Of a DNA stretch of 64,000 nucleotides, positions 1 through 8,655 are shown in pieces; positions within the stretch are counted from its first letter, which is position 1; the number at the start of each line of letters is the position of its first letter. The position numbers were made by a program, and so were the translations under genes. Source of the stretch: Escherichia marmotae (GTDB lineage: Bacteria; Pseudomonadota; Gammaproteobacteria; Enterobacterales; Enterobacteriaceae); the NCBI RefSeq assembly GCF_002900365.1, contig NZ_CP025979.1, positions 3,596,001 to 3,660,000 of the forward strand, read 5' to 3'. The notes under the pieces are model-generated. The model had not been told where the DNA came from and ran no database searches. It saw nothing but the letters and a program-made list of their open reading frames with translations.

Positions 1-35
1 TGAAAACCACGCTCATCAAGGCAGCAAAACAATGA
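1..35 (+). CDS. yjbF: YjbF C-terminus (partial)
   Basis: Only the last codons are inside the window. The frame reads KTTLIKAAKQ and stops at TGA 33-35, which overlaps the ATG of yjbG (32-34). Tight overlap and position fit the outer-membrane lipoprotein YjbF of the yjbEFGH exopolysaccharide operon. The identification rests on gene order, since ten residues are too few for a family assignment. Confidence 0.55.
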   Translation, partial: KTTLIKAAKQ

Positions 36-769
36 TTAAACAAACAATTGCAGCGTTGCTTTTGAGCGTAGGGATGTCATCGGTCTTGGCGGCGGGAACC
101 GTCAAGGTGTTTAGCAATGGTAGTCGCGAGGCAAAAACGCTGACGGGCGCAGAGTATTTAATCGATCTGGTGGGGCAACCACGACTGGCAAATAGCTGGT
201 GGCCCGGTGCGGTGATTAGCGAAGAGCTGGCAACGGCGGCGGCATTGCGTCAACAGCAGGCGTTGCTGGCACGACTGGCGGCGTTGACCGCAGATTCCAG
301 CGGTGATGATGCCGCCGCCATTAACACCTTACGCCAGCAAATTCAGGCGTTGAAAGTGACGGGCAGGCAAAAAATCAATCTTGATCCCGATATGGTGCGC
401 GTTGCCGAACGCGGTAACCCGCCGTTGCAGGGCAACTACACGCTGTGGGTCGGATCTCCGCCGTCAACGGTCACGTTGTTTGGGCTTATTAGTCGTCCAG
501 GCAATCAGCCATTTACCCCAGGTCGTGACGTGGCGAGTTACCTCTCCGGTCAGAACCTGCTTAGTGGTGCGGATCGCAGCTACGCATGGGTTATTTATCC
601 AGACGGTCGCACGCAAAAAGCGCCGGTGGCTTACTGGAACAAGCGTCACGTAGAGCCGATGCCCGGCAGCATTATTTATGTTGGCCTGGCGGACTCCGTC
701 TGGAGTAAGACGCCAGACGCCCTGAACGCCGACATTCTTCAGATTCTGACGCAGCGGATACCCCAATAA
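32..769 (+). CDS. yjbG: YjbG, GfcC-family capsule/exopolysaccharide protein
   Basis: Encodes 245 residues with a clear N-terminal signal peptide (MIKQTIAALLLSVGMSS, cleavage near the VLAAG stretch), so the product is periplasmic. It matches YjbG, a paralogue of GfcC in group 4 capsule clusters, which carries SLBB-like beta-grasp folds; the region FGLISRPGNQPFTPG (about residues 150-164) fits these. The start overlaps the end of yjbF and its stop overlaps the start of yjbH by one base, so the genes are translationally coupled. The yjb operon is known to be induced through the Rcs phosphorelay and to make an extracellular polysaccharide. The exact biochemical role of YjbG is not established. 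Confidence 0.93.
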   Translation: MIKQTIAALLLSVGMSSVLAAGTVKVFSNGSREAKTLTGAEYLIDLVGQPRLANSWWPGAVISEELATAAALRQQQALLARLAALTADSSGDDAAAINTLRQQIQALKVTGRQKINLDPDMVRVAERGNPPLQGNYTLWVGSPPSTVTLFGLISRPGNQPFTPGRDVASYLSGQNLLSGADRSYAWVIYPDGRTQKAPVAYWNKRHVEPMPGSIIYVGLADSVWSKTPDALNADILQILTQRIPQ

Positions 770-2865
770 TGAAAAAAAGACATCTGCTTAGCGTACTGGC
801 GCTGGGCATTAGCGCGGCCTGCTACGGCGAAACGTATCCTGCGCCTATCGGGCCGTCGCAATCAGATTTCGGCGGCGTCGGTTTGTTGCAAACGCCCACC
901 GCCCGTATGGCGCGGGAAGGGGAGCTTAGTCTCAACTACCGCGATAATGATCAGTACCGTTATTACTCAGCTTCAGTGCAACTCTTCCCGTGGCTGGAAA
1001 CGACGTTGCGCTATACCGACGTGCGTACCAGACAGTACAGCAGCGTCGAAGCGTTCTCTGGCGACCAAACGTATAAAGATAAAGCCTTCGATCTTAAACT
1101 GCGTTTGTGGGAAGAGAGTTACTGGATGCCGCAGGTGGCTGTTGGCGCGCGGGATATCGGCGGTACGGGGCTGTTTGATGCGGAATATCTGGTCGCCAGC
1201 AAAGCCTGGGGGCCGTTCGATTTCACGCTCGGCCTGGGGTGGGGATATCTGGGCACCAGCGGTAACGTGAAAAATCCGCTCTGTTCAGCCAGTGACAAAT
1301 ATTGCTATCGCGATAACAGCTATAAACAGGCGGGTTCTATCGACGGCAGCCAGATGTTCCACGGCCCGGCCTCGCTGTTTGGGGGAGTGGAATACCAGAC
1401 GCCCTGGCAGCCGCTGCGCCTGAAACTGGAGTATGAAGGCAATAATTATCAGCAGGATTTTGCTGGGAAGCTGGAGCAAAAAAGTAAGTTTAACGTCGGG
1501 GCGATTTATCGCGTTACCGATTGGGCCGACGTTAACCTTAGCTATGAACGTGGCAACACCTTTATGTTTGGCGTCACGCTGCGCACCAACTTTAACGATC
1601 TGCGCCCGTCGTACAACGATAACGCCCGACCGCAATACCAGCCGCAGCCGCAGGATGCCATTTTGCAGCATTCGGTGGTGGCGAATCAGTTAACGCTGTT
1701 GAAATACAACGCCGGGCTTGCCGATCCGCAGATCCAGGTGAAAGGCGATACGCTGTATGTTACCGGCGAGCAGGTGAAATATCGCGATTCGCGCGAAGGG
1801 ATCATTCGTGCCAATCGGATCGTGATGAACGATCTGCCGGATGGGATCCGCATGATCCGTATAACGGAAAATCGGCTTAATATGCCGCAGGTGACCACCG
1901 AAACGGATGTCGCCAGCCTGAAAAATCATCTTGCCGGAGAGCCGCTGGGTCATGAAACAACGTTGGCGCAAAAACGCGTCGAACCGGTGGTGCCGAAGTC
2001 CACTGAACAAGGCTGGTATTTTGACAAATCGCGCTTTGATTTCCATATCGATCCAGTACTGAATCAGTCAGTTGGTGGCCCGGAAAATTTCTATATGTAC
2101 CAGCTTGGCGTGATGGGGACGGCGGATTTGTGGCTAACGGATCATCTGCTGACTACCGGCAGCCTGTTTGCTAACCTGGCGAATAACTACGACAAGTTTA
2201 ACTACACTAACCCGCCGCAGGACTCCCATCTGCCGCGTGTGCGTACTCATGTTCGTGAATATGTGCAGAACGATGTTTACGTCAATAACCTGCAAGCCAA
2301 CTACTTCCAGCATCTGGGCAACGGCTTCTATGGCCAGGTCTACGGCGGCTATCTCGAAACCATGTTTGGCGGTGCGGGGGCAGAAGTGTTGTATCGTCCG
2401 CTGGATAGCAACTGGGCGTTTGGGCTGGATGCTAACTATGTGAAACAGCGCGACTGGCGTAGCGCGAAAGATATGATGAAGTTTACCGATTACAGCGTGA
2501 AAACCGGACATCTGACCGCGTACTGGACGCCATCTTTCGCCCAGGATGTGTTAGTCAAAGCGAGCGTCGGGCAGTATCTGGCAGGGGATAAAGGCGGTAC
2601 GCTGGAGATTGCCAAACGTTTTGATAGCGGCGTGGTGGTGGGTGGCTATGCCACGATCACTAACGTTTCGAAAGAGGAGTACGGGGAAGGGGATTTCACC
2701 AAAGGCGTGTATGTCTCTGTACCGCTGGATCTCTTCTCGTCCGGCCCGACCCGCAGTCGTGCGGCAATTGGTTGGACACCGCTGACGCGCGACGGTGGTC
2801 AGCAACTTGGGCGTAAGTTCCAGTTGTATGATATGACCAGCGATCGTAGCGTAAATTTCCGTTAA
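769..2865 (+). CDS. yjbH: YjbH, GfcD-family outer-membrane polysaccharide protein
   Basis: Encodes 698 residues. An N-terminal signal peptide (MKKRHLLSVLALGISAACYG) is followed by FGGVGLLQTPTARM, typical of the YjbH/GfcD (YmcA) family of large predicted beta-barrel outer-membrane proteins. Alternating hydrophobic and aromatic strands run to the C-terminus, which ends in a phenylalanine-containing tail (SVNFR). It is the last gene of yjbEFGH; its ATG overlaps the yjbG stop codon. The likely role is export or surface presentation of the Yjb polysaccharide, inferred from the family and operon. Length is full for the family. Confidence 0.93.
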   Translation: MKKRHLLSVLALGISAACYGETYPAPIGPSQSDFGGVGLLQTPTARMAREGELSLNYRDNDQYRYYSASVQLFPWLETTLRYTDVRTRQYSSVEAFSGDQTYKDKAFDLKLRLWEESYWMPQVAVGARDIGGTGLFDAEYLVASKAWGPFDFTLGLGWGYLGTSGNVKNPLCSASDKYCYRDNSYKQAGSIDGSQMFHGPASLFGGVEYQTPWQPLRLKLEYEGNNYQQDFAGKLEQKSKFNVGAIYRVTDWADVNLSYERGNTFMFGVTLRTNFNDLRPSYNDNARPQYQPQPQDAILQHSVVANQLTLLKYNAGLADPQIQVKGDTLYVTGEQVKYRDSREGIIRANRIVMNDLPDGIRMIRITENRLNMPQVTTETDVASLKNHLAGEPLGHETTLAQKRVEPVVPKSTEQGWYFDKSRFDFHIDPVLNQSVGGPENFYMYQLGVMGTADLWLTDHLLTTGSLFANLANNYDKFNYTNPPQDSHLPRVRTHVREYVQNDVYVNNLQANYFQHLGNGFYGQVYGGYLETMFGGAGAEVLYRPLDSNWAFGLDANYVKQRDWRSAKDMMKFTDYSVKTGHLTAYWTPSFAQDVLVKASVGQYLAGDKGGTLEIAKRFDSGVVVGGYATITNVSKEEYGEGDFTKGVYVSVPLDLFSSGPTRSRAAIGWTPLTRDGGQQLGRKFQLYDMTSDRSVNFR

Positions 2866-2876
2866 GTCATGGGAAA

Positions 2877-2904
2877 GGTGCCAGCTTTCACAATCACTGG
2901 CACC
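2877..2904 (+). terminator. Hairpin after yjbH
   Basis: Perfect 8-bp stem GGTGCCAG / CTGGCACC with a 12-nt loop, 11 bases after the yjbH stop. The following tract (CTCATTCTTA) is only weakly U-rich. It lies between convergent yjbH and yjbT and may serve both. Confidence 0.5.
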
Positions 2905-2911
2905 CTCATTC

Positions 2912-3160
2912 TTAATGGCCTGTCGAGCCATCAGGAACGCAGTTCACCCCCGGTTTACGATCTGGTGTGTAAAGGCGAAAACATTCTGTCTTCCTGTCCG
3001 TCGATATAGGTTGCAGGTCTGGTTGCCTGAGCGACTGAGCCATCATTGGGCTGGAGACATTGCTTTGCGGAAGGTCGGCTTTATCAGCAGTACCGAGCGG
3101 ACCGGCAAAAGCAGGAAGAACAGAGACTGATAACAACAAAGCAGCAAAATAAGGCTTCAT
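2912..3160 (-). CDS. yjbT: YjbT, small secreted protein of unknown function
   Basis: Small protein with a classical signal peptide MKPYFAALLLSVSVLPAFA followed by a short mature part of about 60 residues containing two cysteines, which may form a disulfide. I chose the ATG at 3160 because AAGGTGG lies at good Shine-Dalgarno distance and the signal peptide begins there. An upstream in-frame ATG at 3190 gives 92 residues, the length usually annotated for YjbT, but adds MKPNLIKVVK before the signal peptide. It is convergent with yjbH and divergent from psiE. Function unknown. Confidence 0.8.
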   Translation of the reverse strand: MKPYFAALLLSVSVLPAFAGPLGTADKADLPQSNVSSPMMAQSLRQPDLQPISTDRKTECFRLYTPDRKPGVNCVPDGSTGH

Positions 3161-3267
3161 TTTTACCACCTTTATCAGGTTAGGTTTCATTTGTTCCAGA
3201 GGAACATTGTCGATTTTTCGCGCTTTGTTGGTGGCTGGGAATCACCTGAATGGGTGATTTTTTGGGG

Positions 3268-3346
3268 GCGCGTGTCTTGCCGGAGGCACAGTCAGGCGCG
3301 GTTTATCCGGCCTACGGGGAGCCGCATCCGGCGCTGGCGGGAGGAG
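3268..3346. repeat. Degenerate REP/BIME between yjbT and psiE
   Basis: Contains imperfect REP cores (CTTGCCGGAGGCACAGTCAGG, then GTTTATCCGGCCTACGGGGA and CGCATCCGGCGCTGGCGG) in inverted arrangement. It is more decayed than the other REPs in the window. Confidence 0.6.
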
Positions 3347-3446
3347 CCATCTAAATCCAGGTTGAACAAAACATACACAAAAAATATAGATCTCCGTCAC
3401 ATTTTTACGTTATACAGGAAGCTCGCCACTGAGTTGGAGGGCTGTT

Positions 3447-3857
3447 ATGACGTCGCTATCTCGTCCCCGCGTGGAGTTTATCTCCACTATTTTGCAGACC
3501 GTACTCAATCTTGGCCTGTTGTGCCTGGGCTTGATTCTGGTTGTCTTTCTCGGCAAAGAAACGGTGCATCTGGCTGATGTGCTGTTCGCACCAGAACAAA
3601 CCAGCAAATATGAGCTGGTGGAAGGGCTGGTGGTTTACTTTCTCTATTTCGAATTTATCGCCCTGATTGTGAAGTATTTTCAGTCCGGATTTCACTTTCC
3701 CTTACGTTACTTTGTCTATATCGGGATCACCGCCATTGTGCGCTTGATCATCGTCGATCATAAATCGCCACTGGATGTGTTGATCTACTCTGCAGCGATC
3801 CTGTTACTGGTGATCACTCTATGGCTGTGTAATTCGAAACGGCTGAAGCGGGAGTAA
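3447..3857 (+). CDS. psiE: PsiE, phosphate-starvation-inducible membrane protein
   Basis: Encodes 136 residues with about four hydrophobic helices ([68 protein letters not shown]), an inner-membrane protein of the PsiE family. The E. coli gene is known to be activated by PhoB and repressed by cAMP-CRP. A possible, poorly matching Pho-box-like stretch lies near 3393-3413. The start ATG follows GGAGGGC at good distance. Molecular function is unknown. In K-12 xylE follows psiE; here malG is the next gene. Confidence 0.93.
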
Positions 3858-3863
3858 AAAAGA

Positions 3864-3886
3864 GGCGCTCCGAAGAGCGCCGAATA
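3864..3886 (-). terminator. Terminator of malEFG
   Basis: Stem GGCGCTC / GAGCGCC with a 4-nt loop at 3864-3881. On the minus strand the stem is followed by TCTTTTTT, an intrinsic terminator for the malEFG transcript. On the plus strand there is no U run, so psiE is less likely to use it. Its minus-strand U tract reaches the psiE stop codon. Confidence 0.7.
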
Positions 3887-3951
3887 ACAGTCACAAGTTA
3901 GGATAACGTAAGTTGAGGGTGCAGCGGCATAACATTGGCATAACAACATCT

Positions 3952-4842
3952 TTAACCTTTCACACCACCCGCCGTCAGGCCGTTGACCAGCCAGCGTTGA
4001 GCCAGCAAGAAGACGAGGGTGATCGGTAATGCAGACATCACAGCAGCGGCAGCAAAGTCACCCCACAGGTAGTTTTGTGGGTTGAGGTATTGCTGCATAC
4101 CCACGGCCAGGGTGTAACTGTTCACATCACGCAGTAACAGCGACGCGACCGGAACTTCAGTAATAGCAGCGATAAATGACAGGATGAACACCACTGCCAG
4201 AATCGGTACTGACAGCGGCAGCAGGACGAGGCGGAAGGCCTGCCACGGCGTCGCGCCATCCAGCGCCGCCGCTTCTTCCAGCGAGCCATCGATAGTTTCG
4301 AAATAACCTTTGATCGTCCAGACGTGCAGCGCAATCCCCCCCAGGTAAGCAAAGATAACGCCGCCGTGGGTATTCAGGCCGATGAACGGAATGTACTCAC
4401 CCAGGCGGTCAAATAACGCATACAACGCGACCAGTGAGAGTACCGCCGGGAACATCTGGAAAATCAGCATCCCTTTCAGCAGCGTCGCTTTGCCAGGGAA
4501 GCGCATACGGGCGAAGGCGTAGGCGCAGGTGGTGGAGAGCGCCACAATACCTATCGCAGAAATCCCCGCGACTTTCACCGAGTTCCACAGCCATAGCAGT
4601 ACCGGGAACGGCGGTGGCGTAACGCGACCATCCGCCTGTTCAACGCTAAAACCTAACGCCAGTTTCCAGTGATCCCACGAGATTTGCTCCGGGATCAGGC
4701 TGCCGGTCGCGAAGTTCCCCTGGCGCAGCGAGATGGCGACGACCATTAGCAGCGGGAACATAATCGCCGCGATAAAAAGTAGCAGTAGCAGGTGAGTAAT
4801 AAATAAACGTACTTTTTGCGATTTCGGTTGGACCATTGCCAT
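3952..4842 (-). CDS. malG: MalG, maltose ABC transporter permease
   Basis: Inner-membrane subunit of the maltose/maltodextrin importer MalFGK2. The 296 residues match the usual length. Six hydrophobic segments are visible, from THLLLLLFIAAIMFPLLMVV to ALPITLVFLLAQRWLV. The cytoplasmic EAA loop, EEAAALDGATPWQAF (about residues 190-204), contacts MalK. The C-terminus ends NGLTAGGVKG. It follows malF by 14 bases on the same strand, in operon malEFG, and is followed by the terminator at 3864-3886. Few residues differ from the K-12 protein as I remember it. Confidence 0.98.
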   Translation of the reverse strand: MAMVQPKSQKVRLFITHLLLLLFIAAIMFPLLMVVAISLRQGNFATGSLIPEQISWDHWKLALGFSVEQADGRVTPPPFPVLLWLWNSVKVAGISAIGIVALSTTCAYAFARMRFPGKATLLKGMLIFQMFPAVLSLVALYALFDRLGEYIPFIGLNTHGGVIFAYLGGIALHVWTIKGYFETIDGSLEEAAALDGATPWQAFRLVLLPLSVPILAVVFILSFIAAITEVPVASLLLRDVNSYTLAVGMQQYLNPQNYLWGDFAAAAVMSALPITLVFLLAQRWLVNGLTAGGVKG

Positions 4843-4856
4843 TTTTGTTATCTCCC

Positions 4857-6401
4857 TTAATCAAACTTCATTCGCGTGGCTTTCAGGTTCACTATCGCCA
4901 ACGCACCCACCAGCAGGAAGATCAGCGTGGCAATCGCTGCCGCCAGACCGAAGTCCTGACCACCGCCGCCTTCAAAGGCGATACGGTAGGTGTAGTTAAC
5001 GAGCAGGTCGGTATAACCGGCTGGTGTGGTGGTGCCAAGACGATCCGGGCCGCCATTGGTCAACAGTTGAATTAGTACGAAGTTGTTAAAGTTAAAGGCG
5101 AAGCTGGCGATCATCAGCGGTGTTAGCGGCTTGATCAGCAGCGGCAGCGTGATTTTAAAGAAGTTCTGGAATGGGCCTGCGCCATCCATCGCAGAGGCTT
5201 CATACAGATCGTCTGGAATCGCTTTCAGCAAGCCCATGCAGAGGATCATCATGTACGGATAACCCAGCCAGGTGTTGACGATAATCAGCATCGTCCGCGC
5301 AGTGGTTGGATCGCTGAACCAGGCGGGCTTCACGCCAAATAGTGCGCTCAACATCATGTTGATTTCACCGAAGCTCTGGTTGAACAACCCTTTGAAAATC
5401 AAAATTGAAATAAATGAGGGGACGGCGTAGGGCAGAATCAGCAGTACGCGGTAGATAGCTTTGCCGCGCAACGCTTCCCATTGCACCAGACAAGCCAGCA
5501 CCATGCCGACTGCCACCGTTAAAAAGACAGTGATCAGTGAGAACATCACGGTCCAGACGAAAATCGCGAGGAACGGTTTCTGAATGCCTTCGTCGGTGAA
5601 GACGCGGGTAAAGTTTTTCCAGCCGGTGGTTACGGTATAACCCGGACTTAACTTTTCGTCGCCCCAGTTGCCGTCGGCGGTAATGGACTGGTAAAAGCCT
5701 GTCTGGTCATTCGGACGATACTTTACACCACTCTGGTTATTGGTCAGCGTACCATCATCGCCCAGCGTGTAGAGCGGCTGCGTACCGGAGAACTGGCGCA
5801 GGGAGCTCATCATCACTTTGTTGTCATCCGGGAGAATGGCGGTAATGTTGCTCAGTGCCTGACGATTTTGGGTAATCACGCGCAGATTTGCGCGCTCGCC
5901 TTCAGGCAGTGTGGCGCTTTCTTTCAACTGTAGTTTTTGCTCACCGCCAAATTTAAAGGCGTCGGAGAGATAATTCTTGCCGGTTTCACCATCGGTAAGC
6001 GCCAGTTGCCACTCATCACCTGCCGGATAAAGACCGAAGTTATAGGTTTTTCCCGCTTGCCAGGAACGATCCAACAGAACTTCCTGGGCGCGTTCAAAAG
6101 TAAGCTGGTTGGTGCTGCTGTAGTTGGTGAAGGCGATGGCGATGGTGCAGACCAGAGGGAAGAGGACGAATAAGCCCATTCCGGCCATTCCCGGATAGAC
6201 ATAGCGCCAGGCATAGGCTTTACGGTTGGCGAAAATATACAGCCCCGCTGAACTCAAAATCAGCGTGGTAATGGCGAACAGGTATTCCCCTTGTGCGTAC
6301 ATTAAAACTACAAGGTAACCCACCAGCAGGCCAAGCAGACCTAACACTGACCATTTCAGCGCGTCGCTTTGCCACCAATGTTTCTTTTTAATGACATCCA
6401 T
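4857..6401 (-). CDS. malF: MalF, maltose ABC transporter permease
   Basis: Inner-membrane subunit of MalFGK2, 514 residues from the accepted start MDVIKKKHWWQSDALKWS. An upstream in-frame start at 6416 would add five residues (MRKNP) but does not match the known protein. The N-terminal helices precede the large periplasmic P2 loop (about residues 95-275), which docks the binding protein MalE. The EAA motif is YEASAMDGAGPFQNF near residue 401. It is separated from malE by an unusually long REP array of about 0.7 kb, which should strongly affect malE versus malFG mRNA levels. Confidence 0.98.
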   Translation of the reverse strand: MDVIKKKHWWQSDALKWSVLGLLGLLVGYLVVLMYAQGEYLFAITTLILSSAGLYIFANRKAYAWRYVYPGMAGMGLFVLFPLVCTIAIAFTNYSSTNQLTFERAQEVLLDRSWQAGKTYNFGLYPAGDEWQLALTDGETGKNYLSDAFKFGGEQKLQLKESATLPEGERANLRVITQNRQALSNITAILPDDNKVMMSSLRQFSGTQPLYTLGDDGTLTNNQSGVKYRPNDQTGFYQSITADGNWGDEKLSPGYTVTTGWKNFTRVFTDEGIQKPFLAIFVWTVMFSLITVFLTVAVGMVLACLVQWEALRGKAIYRVLLILPYAVPSFISILIFKGLFNQSFGEINMMLSALFGVKPAWFSDPTTARTMLIIVNTWLGYPYMMILCMGLLKAIPDDLYEASAMDGAGPFQNFFKITLPLLIKPLTPLMIASFAFNFNNFVLIQLLTNGGPDRLGTTTPAGYTDLLVNYTYRIAFEGGGGQDFGLAAAIATLIFLLVGALAIVNLKATRMKFD

Positions 6402-6424
6402 GGGGTTCTTCCTCATTCCAGGAC

Positions 6425-7092
6425 GGATAAATGATTACACCGCATCCGGCAACAACCGCCTGATGCGACGCTGGCGCGTCTTATCAGGCCTACATACGCT
6501 TCGGCTTCGTAGGTCGGATAAGGCGTTTACACCGCATCCGGCAACAACTGCCTGATGCGACGCTGGCGCGTCTTATCAGGCCTACATACGTTTCGTTTTT
6601 TCGGTCGGATAAGGCGTTTACGCCGCATCCGACAACAACTGCCTGATGCGACGCTAAGGCGTCTTATCAGGCCTACATAGGTTTCGTTTTTTCGGTCGGA
6701 TAAGGCGTTTACGCCGCATCCGGCAACAACTGCCTGATGCGACGCTGGTGCGTCTTATCAGGCCTACATAGGTTTCGTTTTTTCGGTCGGATAAGGCGTT
6801 TACGCCGCATCCGGCAACAACTGCCTGATGCGACACTGAGGCGTCTTATCAGGCCTACATAGGTTTCGTTTTTTCGGTCGGATAAGGCGTTCACGCCGCA
6901 TCCGGCAACAACTGCCTGATGCGACGCTGACGCGTCTTATCAGGCCTACATAGGTTTCGTTTTCGTAGGCCGGATAAGGCGTTCACGCCGCATCCGGCAA
7001 TCAATGCCTGATGCGACGCTGGCGCGTCTTATCAGGCCTACATAGGTTTCGTTTTCCTGGCCGGATAGGGCGTTTACGCCGCATCCGGCATT
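6425..7092. repeat. Tandem BIME (REP) array between malE and malF, about 7 units
   Basis: The core GCCTGATGCG begins at 6459, 6550, 6641, 6732, 6823, 6914 and 7006: spacing 91, 91, 91, 91, 91, 92. Each unit holds two inverted REPs (GCCTGATGCGACGCTGGCGC … CTTATCAGGCCTACATA and GTCGGATAAGGCGTTTACGC … CCGCATCCGGCAACAAC). They are joined by a linker TAGGTTTCGTTTTTTC specific to this locus. REPs between malE and malF are known from K-12 to stabilise malE mRNA, but K-12 has about two; here there are about fourteen. Confidence 0.97.
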
Positions 7093-7100
7093 TAACGGCA

Positions 7101-8291
7101 TTACTTGGTGATACGACCCTGTGCATCTTTCAGCGCGGCATCAACAGTCTGGCGACCGCTGGCAGCGTTGATCACTGCGGTACGCACGGCATACCAGAAG
7201 GCGGACATCTGCGGGATGTTCGGCATGATTTCGCCGTTTTTGGCGTTATCCATGGTGGCGGCAATGCGTTGATCTTTCGCCAACTGATCCTGGTAAGACT
7301 TCAGCGCCACGGCACCCAGCGGTTTGTCTTTATTCACTGCTTCCAGACCCTCGTCGGTCAGCAGGTAGTTTTCGAGGAACTCTTTCGCCAGTTCTTTGTT
7401 CGGGCTGGCAGCGTTAATGCCTGCACTCAGAACACCAACGAATGGTTTGGAAGGTTGTCCCTTGAAGGTCGGCAGCAGCGTCACGCCGTAGTTCACTTTG
7501 CTGGTATCGATGTTGGACCATGCCCACGGACCGTTGATGGTCATCGCAGTTTCACCTTTGTTAAAGGCTGCCTCTGCGATGGAGTAATCAGTATCCGCAT
7601 TCATGTGTTTGTTTTTAACCAGATCAACCAGGAAGGTCAGACCCGCTTTCGCGCCAGCGTTATCCACACCAACGTCTTTCACGTTGTATTTATCGTTTTC
7701 ATACTTGAACGCATAACCACCGTCGGCGGCAATCAGTGGCCAGGTGAAGTACGGTTCTTGCAGGTTGAACATCAGCGCGCTCTTACCTTTCGCTTTCAGT
7801 TCTTTATCCAGAGCCGGGATTTCTTCCCAGGTTTTCGGTGGGTTCGGCAGCAGGTCTTTGTTATAAATCAGCGATAACGCTTCAACTGCGATCGGATAAG
7901 CAATCAGTTTGCCGTTATAACGAACAGCATCCCAGGTGAAAGGATACAGTTTGTCCTGTAACGCTTTGTCTGGGGAGATTTCAGCCAACAGACCAGATTG
8001 GGCATAGCCGCCAAAGCGGTCGTGCGCCCAGAAAATAATGTCCGGACCATCGCCAGTTGCCGCAACCTGGGGGAATTTCTCTTCCAACTTATCTGGATGC
8101 TCAACGGTAACTTTAATTCCGGTATCTTTCTCGAATTTCTTACCCACTTCTGCGAGGCCGTTGTAGCCTTTATCGCCGTTGATCCAGATAACCAGTTTAC
8201 CTTCTTCGATTTTGGCGAGAGCCGAGGCGGAAAACATCATCGTCGTTAAAACAGATAATGCGAGGATGCGTGCACCTGTTTTTATTTTCAT
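7101..8291 (-). CDS. malE: MalE, periplasmic maltose-binding protein
   Basis: Encodes 396 residues. A 26-residue signal peptide (MKIKTGARILALSVLTTMMF …) ends at ASALA, and the mature protein begins KIEEGKLVIWINGDKGYNGL, as in K-12 maltose-binding protein. It binds maltose and maltodextrins, delivers them to MalFGK2, and also signals through the Tar chemoreceptor. The longer frame upstream to 8531 runs through the regulatory region and is not coding. Compared with K-12 as I remember it, substitutions cluster in surface stretches such as YQDQLAKDQ and MDNAKNGE near residues 330-350. First gene of malEFG, divergent from malK. Confidence 0.98.
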   Translation of the reverse strand: MKIKTGARILALSVLTTMMFSASALAKIEEGKLVIWINGDKGYNGLAEVGKKFEKDTGIKVTVEHPDKLEEKFPQVAATGDGPDIIFWAHDRFGGYAQSGLLAEISPDKALQDKLYPFTWDAVRYNGKLIAYPIAVEALSLIYNKDLLPNPPKTWEEIPALDKELKAKGKSALMFNLQEPYFTWPLIAADGGYAFKYENDKYNVKDVGVDNAGAKAGLTFLVDLVKNKHMNADTDYSIAEAAFNKGETAMTINGPWAWSNIDTSKVNYGVTLLPTFKGQPSKPFVGVLSAGINAASPNKELAKEFLENYLLTDEGLEAVNKDKPLGAVALKSYQDQLAKDQRIAATMDNAKNGEIMPNIPQMSAFWYAVRTAVINAASGRQTVDAALKDAQGRITK

Positions 8292-8655
8292 AATCTCTGG
8301 TCCTTGTTGGTGAAGTGCTTGTGAAAACGCCTGAACGGACTCTAGTTTCTTTATACGGCAACCTCTTTCCATCCTCCTTGCCCCTACGCCCCACCCTCGT
8401 TTTGTGTGATCTGCGTCGCAGAAATAGCAGTATTGCGGGGAGGCGCACACAAAATTGCCATGTTTTTTGCAAGCAATATCACGAATTTCCTTACTTCTCC
8501 TCGGATTAGTATGCAGACACCATCTTCTCATCCTCCCGCCTCCTCCCCCATAAAAAAGCCAGGGGGTGGAGGATTTAAGCCATCTTCCGATGACGCATAG
8601 TCACTGCATCATGAATGTTGCTGTCGATGACAGGTTGTAACGAAGGGAGAAGGGC
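8292..8655. promoter_or_regulatory. malEp-malKp divergent control region
   Basis: This 364-bp gap holds no gene. It matches the known malE/malK control region, where MalT boxes (consensus GGGGAKGAGG, either strand) and CRP sites build one nucleoprotein complex. Visible MalT-box-like runs: GGGGAGG at 8437-8443; CCTCCCGCCTCCTCCCCC at 8532-8549 (reverse orientation); GGGGGTGGAGGA at 8562-8573; CATCCTCCTTGCCCC near 8369-8383. Transcription of malEFG runs left and of malK-lamB-malM runs right. Confidence 0.9.
8405..8420. promoter_or_regulatory. CRP site in mal control region
   Basis: TGTGA-N6-TCGCA, one base off the ideal TGTGA-N6-TCACA. It lies among the MalT boxes, consistent with the established CRP dependence of both mal promoters. 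Confidence 0.7.

Noticed and set aside
3191..3577. 128-residue plus-strand frame before and across the psiE start
   Set aside because: Runs through a decayed REP and the psiE promoter; psiE is in another frame with a proper start.
7011..7877. 288-residue frame antisense to malE
   Set aside because: Codon-bias shadow of malE; no start signal, and it begins inside a REP unit.
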